Shown here in pieces: positions 6,825-11,466 of a DNA stretch of 11,466 nt. The notes beneath the pieces are model-generated. The model had not been told where the DNA came from. It saw nothing but the letters and a program-made list of their open reading frames with translations, and searched no databases. The stretch lies in assembly GCA_002796025.1 (NCBI GenBank), contig PCVQ01000068.1, positions 1 to 11,466 of the forward strand. Reading direction: 5' to 3'. The stretch's first letter is position 1. The number at the start of each line of letters is the position of its first letter. The DNA comes from Candidatus Peregrinibacteria bacterium CG11_big_fil_rev_8_21_14_0_20_46_8. GTDB lineage: Bacteria; Patescibacteriota; Gracilibacteria; UBA1369; UM-FILTER-53-11. A program made the translations under genes and the position numbers.

Positions 6825-8200
6825 AGTTGGGGTTTATACGTATCTACAAGTTTGACTGCCGCACCAATATAAGACTGTGGAGTAAGTGCAAGCAAGCGCT
6901 TTTGGTCGACAGCAGGAATAGGGAGTTTTTTAATCGTCTTTGCCAGTGCTGTTTGGTTTACTTTTTTGCCCCGCGTAAGTTCTTTAAGCTGCTCGTATGC
7001 ATTCGTAACACCGTGCGCCCGCAGTACGGTTTGAATCGCCTCCCCAAGCACTTCCCAGTGGTCATCCAAATAATCGTGCAGGCGCTGCTCGTTCACTTCC
7101 AATTTATTGAGACCTTTTAATAAACTTTTATATGCAAGGAGCGAGTAGCCCGCTACGGTGCCAACATTGCGCATTACTGTGGAATCGGTGAGGTCGCGCT
7201 GCATGCGCGAGATTGGCAGCTTGTTTGCCAGATGTTGCGCCAGCGTATTTGCCAGGCCCAAATTCCCTTCTGCATTTTCAAAGTCGATTGGATTAACTTT
7301 GTGCGGCATAGTCGACGATCCGACCTCTCCCTTTTTGAGCTTCTGTGTAAAAAATCCCAGTGAAATATAGGTCCAAATATCGCGGCAGAAATCCATGAGA
7401 ATTGTGTTCAGCCGGCGCACGCCGTCCAAGTGTGCGGCTAACATATCGTGCGGCTCGATCTGCGTCGTGTAGAGCTGCGGCTGCAAACCAAGATATGTTA
7501 CAAAGCGCACAGAGACACCCGGCCAATCGATCTTTGGGTAGGCTGCAAGATGCGCATTAAAGTTTCCAACCGCGCCATTCATTTTACCAACGTGCGGCAG
7601 TGCATTGAGCAGCTGCAGCTGGCTCTCAAGGCGTGCAACAACATTGATGAATTCCTTGCCAAGTGTCGTAGGGCTTGCGGGTTGGCCGTGCGTATGCGAG
7701 AGCATTGGCACTTTTTTATACTTCTTCGCCATTTCGTAGAGTTCTAAAATAAGTCCGGACATTATCGGATTGTACTCTTTGGTTCCAAAGTCGCGCACCA
7801 TAAGTGCATAAGAAAGATTATTGATGTCTTCCGATGTGCAGCCAAAGTGAATGAATTCTGCAAGCGCATCGAGCTTAGGATAAGCTTTAAAGTGTTCTTT
7901 AATAAAGTACTCAACGGCTTTTACATCGTGATTGGTTGTTGCTTCAAACTCTTTAACACTCCGCGCATCTGCAACTTCAAAATTTGTAGAGAGCTCGCGC
8001 AGCATCTCGACCTCTTGCCCCGCCAGAGGCGGGGTGCCTTTCAGCTTCACTTCATTGCACAAAAAGATAAACCACTCCAATTCGACCTGTACGCGGTAGC
8101 GAATCAGGGCGTATTCGGAAAAATAGCCCGCTAATGATTGCAGTGCATGAGCATAGCGACCATCGAGCGGCGAGATTGCGATAAGCGGATCAGATTGCAT
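6821..8200 (-). CDS. purB: Adenylosuccinate lyase
   Basis: A 459-residue fumarase/aspartase-superfamily enzyme. It cleaves SAICAR to AICAR plus fumarate and adenylosuccinate to AMP plus fumarate. It closely follows the E. coli type: SPLDGRYAH near the start, TTNHDVKAVEYF, TSEDINN (122-128), SHTHGQPASP with the general-acid His, and the catalytic flexible loop GSSTMPHKVNP (294-304). The ATG at 8200 is chosen because it gives exactly 11 residues to the Pro of SPLDGRY, as in E. coli PurB. An ATG at 8212, one base after the upstream stop, and a TTG at 8233 are less likely. The neighbours purE and purC encode the two preceding steps. Residues 54-61 (KGTPPLAG) are encoded by a perfect GC hairpin, described separately. 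Confidence 0.93.
   Translation of the reverse strand: MQSDPLIAISPLDGRYAHALQSLAGYFSEYALIRYRVQVELEWFIFLCNEVKLKGTPPLAGQEVEMLRELSTNFEVADARSVKEFEATTNHDVKAVEYFIKEHFKAYPKLDALAEFIHFGCTSEDINNLSYALMVRDFGTKEYNPIMSGLILELYEMAKKYKKVPMLSHTHGQPASPTTLGKEFINVVARLESQLQLLNALPHVGKMNGAVGNFNAHLAAYPKIDWPGVSVRFVTYLGLQPQLYTTQIEPHDMLAAHLDGVRRLNTILMDFCRDIWTYISLGFFTQKLKKGEVGSSTMPHKVNPIDFENAEGNLGLANTLAQHLANKLPISRMQRDLTDSTVMRNVGTVAGYSLLAYKSLLKGLNKLEVNEQRLHDYLDDHWEVLGEAIQTVLRAHGVTNAYEQLKELTRGKKVNQTALAKTIKKLPIPAVDQKRLLALTPQSYIGAAVKLVDTYKPQL
8016..8036. repeat. GC hairpin element inside purB
   Basis: CCCCGCC (8018-8024), AGA loop, GGCGGGG (8028-8034): a perfect 7-bp palindrome extended by two possible G-U pairs. It lies wholly within purB and encodes GTPPLAGQ in frame, in a surface-loop-like region between two helices of the N-terminal domain. 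The left arm with its flank, TGCCCCGCC, also occurs on the minus strand at 113-105 beside another palindrome. By eye alignment with E. coli PurB there is no length change here, so it has replaced or drifted from native sequence rather than simply been added. It could be a member of a dispersed palindromic family or a coincidence of codon use. Confidence 0.5.
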
Positions 8201-8213
8201 ACTGGGATGCATC

Positions 8214-9779
8214 TTACGCGTTATCGCCCACAAAGGAAAGTTCTAGCCAGTCGTTTCCGGTAAAAATTAATACGATCGTATCGTTCTGCGTCAGTGTTCT
8301 GTCTACCCCTCCAGAAACAAGCACGTTGGCGGCATCTGCTTTAATTAGTACGTTTGTTGCACTTATATTTGTAATAATGAGAAGTTGTCCTTCGGCAGCG
8401 CCGGTTGTTGAAATGTCGATGCCATCGGTGGCATCATCCTGGCCCGTTACTTCGACATATGTGGTAGTAGGAGTAAGGGTTTCATCTGCTGCACCGGCAG
8501 TACTCATAGTGAGCGTTTGACGACCAAATACAAGTGGACCAAGTGCCCGGGTATCGATTCCGCTTGCACCTAAATTAACTTGATTAGTATTTGTAGCACC
8601 GATTGTTACATCGCCATTTGTGTCGCCGGCACCGCCGCGGATGGTGACCGTACCGCCGGTGCCCGTTCCGCCGTCTACGCCACCGCTAATAGTCACACCG
8701 CCGCCTGCGGTATTTGTCTCACCACCGCCTCCGCCTGTAATTGTAATGGGGCCACCGTTGCCAGTGCCATTACCTTCTCCGGCTGCGAGGGTAATTTGCC
8801 CACCCTCAAAATCACTACTGTCAGTTGGGCCGATTGAGAGTTCTATGTCCCCGGAATCGCGAACCGAACCGACTCCGCCTGTTCCTCCGCCAACGCGAAG
8901 TCTAATATCTCCGGTATCACCCCAGACCGCAGTTAACCCTGTTTCAATGAGAATATCTCCCGAATCAAGACCAACGCCGATGCCGGAGCCCAAAGTTATG
9001 GCACCACTGCGGCCATTGGAACTATCTCCTGTTTTGAGAGTGAGATCACCGCTTGTTTCTGCTGCATTTGAACTCTGTACCGTGACATTGCCAGTTGTTC
9101 CAGCGTCTGTGGTTGTTCCTGAAATAATTGTTACACTCCCCGAATTCGCGCTGGTCTCGTTTGCACTTTGAATAGTGATATTTCCCGATGCGCTTGTGCC
9201 GCTGCCAAGCCCGCTGGTAATAGAGATATTGCCGCCCGCAGAATTTCCTCCTGCGCCCGCGCCGGATGTAATGCTTACCGCACCGCCTGTTCCTGATGTA
9301 GTGCCACCTGCTCCCGCTGTAATGTTAAGCGCACCTCCGGCGGCGGCTCCACTTCCTGCGGCGCCTTTCAGCGTTAATGCCGGGCCAGCAGTATTTGCAC
9401 TCGTGCTGTCGGCAATTTGAATTGTTCTCGCAACTTCTTTAATAAATGTAAGCCCGCTATTCACGACACCATTAAATGTAATAGTATCCGTTGCCGCGTC
9501 ACCCAATGTTGAATTACCGCTAACGGTTAGGTTGCCGTCGAGCGTGCCTGTAAATCCTGTAGCTGCCGTCGTTTGTGTTGTATCATCGCTAAATTTAATT
9601 CCGGATGCTCCAACCGTCACGAGTCCGCTTAATGTGGATGTGCCGGTTACACTGAGCGTACCTTCCGTTGCAATATTTGAACTGATAGTACTCACTGCAA
9701 AGAGCTGCTGAAAGCTCAGTAAGAAAAAGAGCAGAGAGAACATAAGAACCAGCCCATGAGTTTTATGCAATTGTCGCAA
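8214..9779 (-). CDS. Secreted Gly/Ser/Thr-rich beta-repeat surface protein
   Basis: About 521 residues with no specific family recognised. The N-terminus is a signal peptide: short basic start, a hydrophobic core at about 10-25, and a cleavage-like LFA before VST near residue 28. Next come short motifs of tail-fibre style (GTLSVTGTSTLSG near 40-52; GNLTVSGNSTLGD near 82-93; IKFSDDTTQTTAA near 61-73). A 17-unit repeat region follows (about 132-403), then a beta-rich C-terminal domain (about 430-521). There is no sortase motif or C-terminal anchor. The reading frame opens further up at a TTG at 9833, but that codon lies in a good -35 box, so the TTG at 9779 (or 9770) is preferred; both leave a normal signal peptide. 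Likely a cell-surface fibre or adhesin. It sits between purE and purB and is followed by purB after 13 nt. Confidence 0.7.
   Translation of the reverse strand: MRQLHKTHGLVLMFSLLFFLLSFQQLFAVSTISSNIATEGTLSVTGTSTLSGLVTVGASGIKFSDDTTQTTAATGFTGTLDGNLTVSGNSTLGDAATDTITFNGVVNSGLTFIKEVARTIQIADSTSANTAGPALTLKGAAGSGAAAGGALNITAGAGGTTSGTGGAVSITSGAGAGGNSAGGNISITSGLGSGTSASGNITIQSANETSANSGSVTIISGTTTDAGTTGNVTVQSSNAAETSGDLTLKTGDSSNGRSGAITLGSGIGVGLDSGDILIETGLTAVWGDTGDIRLRVGGGTGGVGSVRDSGDIELSIGPTDSSDFEGGQITLAAGEGNGTGNGGPITITGGGGGETNTAGGGVTISGGVDGGTGTGGTVTIRGGAGDTNGDVTIGATNTNQVNLGASGIDTRALGPLVFGRQTLTMSTAGAADETLTPTTTYVEVTGQDDATDGIDISTTGAAEGQLLIITNISATNVLIKADAANVLVSGGVDRTLTQNDTIVLIFTGNDWLELSFVGDNA
8571..9386 (-). repeat. 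Coding repeat array: about 17 units of 14-20 residues
   Basis: The central part of the secreted protein is built of degenerate units with the pattern [G/S/T]-G-x-[I/V/L]-x-[I/V/L]-x-x-G followed by a variable Gly/Ser/Asn/Thr turn, for example GGAVSITSGAGAGGNSA, SGDLTLKTGDSSNGR and GGPITITGGGGGETNTA. One short strand per unit with a Gly-rich turn suggests a beta-solenoid. Units vary in length and composition: early units are Ala/Gly/Ser-rich, middle ones (about units 8-12) more charged and Asp-rich, the last Gly/Thr-rich. Nucleotide identity between units is low, so the duplication is old or under selection for divergence. Confidence 0.75.
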
Positions 9780-9804
9780 AGTGTTTATTTTTATGAATCT
9801 TTTT

Positions 9805-9833
9805 ATTCTACTCTTTTTCCACTTTTTTCTCAA
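9805..9833 (-). promoter_or_regulatory. Sigma70-like promoter for the surface protein gene
   Basis: On the minus strand TTGAGA (9833-9828) is followed after exactly 17 nt by TAGAAT (9810-9805), each matching the sigma70 consensus at 5 of 6. The spacer is A-rich. A start about 7 nt downstream would leave a leader of roughly 20 nt before the TTG at 9779. This places the apparent upstream start codon of the open frame inside the -35 box and argues it is not the translation start. It would also serve purB and dcd downstream. Confidence 0.55.
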
Positions 9834-9887
9834 TACGTCAAGCTCGGCAGCCCATGAAGTTGTCGATCTTATTCATATACTCTTTAT

Positions 9888-10340
9888 CTATTTTGAAAAC
9901 TCCTCCTTAACCGCTGCAATAGCCTCTATCACTTTGCTGCGCATCTCTGCATCTTTTAATGCAAAGATTTTTGCGATAGCTAAGGCTACATTGTTTGGAT
10001 CCAAAACTGCCATTGCCGGTGTGCTACTGGGCATTTGTAAGGTCGAATGAATATTTACCAAGTAATCTGCTTTATCTTTAAAAGGTGGACAGGCAACTAC
10101 TGGATGAAGTGCCGAACCAGATATCACTCCACTCAAGCCATTGCTCCGTCCCGCACATGTTACATAAACAACATCTTCACGCTTATTCATTTCTTTAATG
10201 TATTCAACACACATCTCTGGCACTTTATGGGCAGAAATAACACGGACTTCACTTTCAATACCAAATTTTTCAAGCTCAGCTACGATTTTTTCTGCGTGCG
10301 GCTTATCTGAATTGGAACCGAGGAGAATAGGAACAAACAT
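9888..10340 (-). CDS. purE: Class II-type PurE, AIR carboxylase
   Basis: A 150-residue PurE-fold protein forming CAIR in purine synthesis. Family motifs: LGSNSD (7-12), VISAHK (34-39), CAGRSNGLSGVISG (62-75), HPVVACPP (79-86) and LQMPSS (101-106). The GRSNGL loop and SAHK replace the GGAAHL and SAHR of ordinary bacterial class I PurE and match the C-terminal domain of animal PAICS and other class II enzymes. These carboxylate AIR directly with CO2, without PurK. Calling it class II is an inference from these motifs. No purK is in the window. The ATG lies 10 nt after the purC stop with no Shine-Dalgarno site, so purC-purE are likely one unit, mirroring the PurC-PurE fusion of animals. Confidence 0.88.
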   Translation of the reverse strand: MFVPILLGSNSDKPHAEKIVAELEKFGIESEVRVISAHKVPEMCVEYIKEMNKREDVVYVTCAGRSNGLSGVISGSALHPVVACPPFKDKADYLVNIHSTLQMPSSTPAMAVLDPNNVALAIAKIFALKDAEMRSKVIEAIAAVKEEFSK

Positions 10341-10350
10341 AAGAAAAAAT

Positions 10351-11316
10351 TTAAAGGTATTTTTGAAGATTTTGCTTCAACCGTTCGTGTACATCGCCAG
10401 GTTCTGCTTCAAATATTTGGCCGGTGATGAGTTCGTACGCTTCAATATAGCGGCGTGCAGTTTCAACTCTGACCTCATCCGGAATAGAAGGCACCGGACC
10501 GTCTCCGCGAAAACCTTGTTCTGCCAGCCACTCGCGCAAATATTCTTTGTCGATCTTTTTTTGCTCTTCACCAGCAGAAAATCTTTTTTCATACTCATTT
10601 GCAAACCAAAAGCGCGAAGAATCCGGTGTATGGATTTCATCAATTAATACAATATTACCTTCGCTATCAATGCCCATTTCGTATTTTGTATCCACAAGAA
10701 TAATCCCCTGCTTTGCGCAGATTTCAACGCCGCGCTGATAGAGTTTGAGCGCTGCATCCGAAATAAAATCCCACTGCTCTTGAGTAACAATTCCGCGCTG
10801 TAAAATTTCTTCTGCACTTACCGATTCATCGTGCTCTCCTTTTGCTGCTTTAGTACTTGGGGTGATAATTGGCTTTTCGAATTTTTGATTTTTCTTGAGC
10901 CCTTCTGGCAATACATTTCCGCAGAAATTCCGCACGCCTTTTTCGTAGTTGTACCATGCAGATGTTGTGGTAACACCCGTAATGTAGCCGCGTACTACCA
11001 TCTCTACCATAAGCGGCTTGCACTCTTTGGCCACAACTACATTAGGATCGGGAAATTCGATAACATGATTCCCCATAATGTCGTGCGTTTGTTCAAACCA
11101 GAATTTAGTTATTTGATTAAGAACCTGTCCTTTAAAGGGGATTGTAGTAATGATTCGGTCAAAGGCGCTGAGCCGGTCGCTTACGATTAAAATGCGGCGG
11201 TTGTCTTTTGTATAATTTTCACGCACTTTTCCTTCGTATTTGATGCCCAACGTAGGAAAATCTGTGGTGTCGAGCGTATGGGGAAGCTGGGCAGCAATAA
11301 CATCGTTGGGTAGCAT
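10351..11316 (-). CDS. purC: SAICAR synthase (phosphoribosylaminoimidazole-succinocarboxamide synthase)
   Basis: A 321-residue enzyme joining aspartate to CAIR with ATP to form SAICAR. Motifs: KYEGKVRENY (26-35), SDRLSAFDR (46-54), VEMVVRGYITG (104-114), KPIITPSTKA (148-157), ILVDTKYEMG (206-215) and DEIHTPDSSRFW (226-237). The length fits the long form (yeast Ade1-like, about 300 residues) rather than the 235-240-residue E. coli form. The frame is open for 32 more codons to 11412, but those encode an unrelated hydrophobic stretch that would overlap the purA start. The ATG at 11316 gives the usual N-terminus (AQLPHTLDTTDFPTLG) and is preferred. It is the first gene of the minus-strand cluster, divergent from purA. 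Confidence 0.93.
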   Translation of the reverse strand: MLPNDVIAAQLPHTLDTTDFPTLGIKYEGKVRENYTKDNRRILIVSDRLSAFDRIITTIPFKGQVLNQITKFWFEQTHDIMGNHVIEFPDPNVVVAKECKPLMVEMVVRGYITGVTTTSAWYNYEKGVRNFCGNVLPEGLKKNQKFEKPIITPSTKAAKGEHDESVSAEEILQRGIVTQEQWDFISDAALKLYQRGVEICAKQGIILVDTKYEMGIDSEGNIVLIDEIHTPDSSRFWFANEYEKRFSAGEEQKKIDKEYLREWLAEQGFRGDGPVPSIPDEVRVETARRYIEAYELITGQIFEAEPGDVHERLKQNLQKYL

Positions 11317-11324
11317 TGCGGCAC

Positions 11325-11353
11325 ATATTAGCGTGAAAAAAATCTGTATGCAA
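11325..11353 (-). promoter_or_regulatory. Candidate promoter for purC, possibly leaderless
   Basis: In the 80-nt purC/purA divergent gap the minus strand has TTGCAT (11353-11348), a 17-nt T-rich spacer, then TAATAT (11330-11325), ending 8 nt before the purC ATG. That would put the transcript start at about the A of the ATG. Matches to consensus are weak (3/6 and 4/6). The same gap must carry the purA promoter, for which only a poorer candidate is visible. No riboswitch fold is possible in so short a leader. Confidence 0.3.
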
Positions 11354-11396
11354 ATGGAATGTGGAATAAAAAACTGTTTTGTGTTATTCATATGCC

Positions 11397-11466
11397 GTGG
11401 CGAAATTCGCAAAAAAACTCGGCCAGGTCTGTACGGTTTTGGGAGCCCAGTGGGGCGATGAAGGTA
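11397..11466 (+). CDS. purA: Adenylosuccinate synthetase, N-terminal fragment
   Basis: The only plus-strand gene, cut by the right edge. From the GTG at 11397 the frame reads VAKFAKKLGQVCTVLGAQWGDEG, and the GAQWGDEG motif is the hallmark start of the PurA GTP-binding P-loop (usually continuing KGK). PurA joins IMP and aspartate using GTP; PurB, encoded on the other side of this locus, completes AMP synthesis. A stop at 11367 limits the frame upstream. A TTG at 11379 is an alternative start, and an ATG at 11392 is in another frame. It diverges from purC with about 80 nt between the two start codons, and no Shine-Dalgarno site is visible. Confidence 0.88.
   Translation, partial: MAKFAKKLGQVCTVLGAQWGDEG

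Noticed and set aside
8201..8233. Longer purB starts at ATG 8212 and TTG 8233
   Set aside because: They add residues not found in the family; the ATG at 8200 matches the E. coli N-terminal length exactly. ATG 8212 cannot be fully excluded because it lies one base past the upstream stop.
8571..9386. Possible CRISPR array or DNA tandem repeat
   Set aside because: The periodicity is at protein level only; units differ in length and nucleotide sequence, with no constant repeats separated by unique spacers.
8620..9420. Two plus-strand open frames encoding Pro/Val-rich proteins
   Set aside because: They are the antisense of the Gly-rich repeats of the surface protein (GGN codons read as CCN); they have no independent start context or recognisable family.
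9838..9876. Twelve-codon minus-strand ORF (MNKIDNFMGCRA) between purE and the surface gene promoter
   Set aside because: Too short to judge, no ribosome site, and not recognised as any known leader peptide; likely chance.
9834..9887. Intrinsic terminator after purE
   Set aside because: No GC-rich stem followed by a T-run is visible in this gap on the minus strand.
11362..11390. Promoter for purA (TGGAAT, 17 nt, TATTCA, 6 nt before GTG)
   Set aside because: Only 3 of 6 matches in each hexamer; noted for its leaderless-like geometry but too weak to list as a feature.
11317..11412. N-terminal extension of purC with a hydrophobic stretch resembling a signal peptide
   Set aside because: SAICAR synthase is cytosolic and its conserved start matches the ATG at 11316; the extension would run into the divergent purA start.

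Overview
The window looks like a piece of a Patescibacteria (Candidate Phyla Radiation) chromosome, most likely a Parcubacteria-like lineage; this is an inference from gene content and style. Genes are tightly packed with 4-nt ATGA overlaps. No start codon shows a clear Shine-Dalgarno sequence. There is a eukaryote-like (type 2) isoleucyl-tRNA synthetase, an orphan membrane-anchored peptide-binding protein next to secG, and a long Gly/Ser/Thr-rich secreted repeat protein. TGA is used as a stop (secG, purB), which argues against the TGA=Gly groups Gracilibacteria and Absconditabacteria.

Layout: every gene is on the minus strand except one at the right edge. Reading the minus strand from right to left: purC (SAICAR synthase), purE (class II type, AIR carboxylase), a secreted repeat protein with its own sigma70-like promoter, purB (adenylosuccinate lyase), dcd (dCTP deaminase family), ileS with a histidine phosphatase domain inserted in it, a YvlD/phage-holin-family membrane protein, secG, a family 5 extracellular solute-binding protein, and the first 16 codons of rplI (ribosomal protein bL9) running off the left edge. 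Diverging from purC on the plus strand is the 5' end of purA (adenylosuccinate synthetase), cut by the right edge. The edge fragments of rplI and purA are too short for ordinary ORF calling and were recognised from their N-terminal motifs.

How the genes fit together: PurE, PurC and PurB catalyse consecutive steps AIR to CAIR to SAICAR to AICAR, and PurA plus PurB convert IMP to AMP, so this is a purine locus with dcd (pyrimidine dNTP metabolism) at its end. The secreted repeat protein interrupts the purine run and may supply the promoter for purB-dcd. The second block (ileS, holin-like, secG, SBP) is housekeeping translation and membrane/secretion. Candidate promoters lie before purC, before the repeat protein and before ileS, which would give three transcription units.

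The most notable item is the IleRS: a complete branch-1 histidine phosphatase domain (about 185 residues, all four catalytic residues present) is inserted between the two cysteine pairs of a zinc-knuckle region of the synthetase. Other points of interest are a GC-rich palindrome inside purB that resembles an element just downstream of the SBP gene, the apparent lack of Shine-Dalgarno sites with possible leaderless starts, and the class II-type PurE. There is no RNA gene, CRISPR array, transposase or gene-free stretch over 300 bases.
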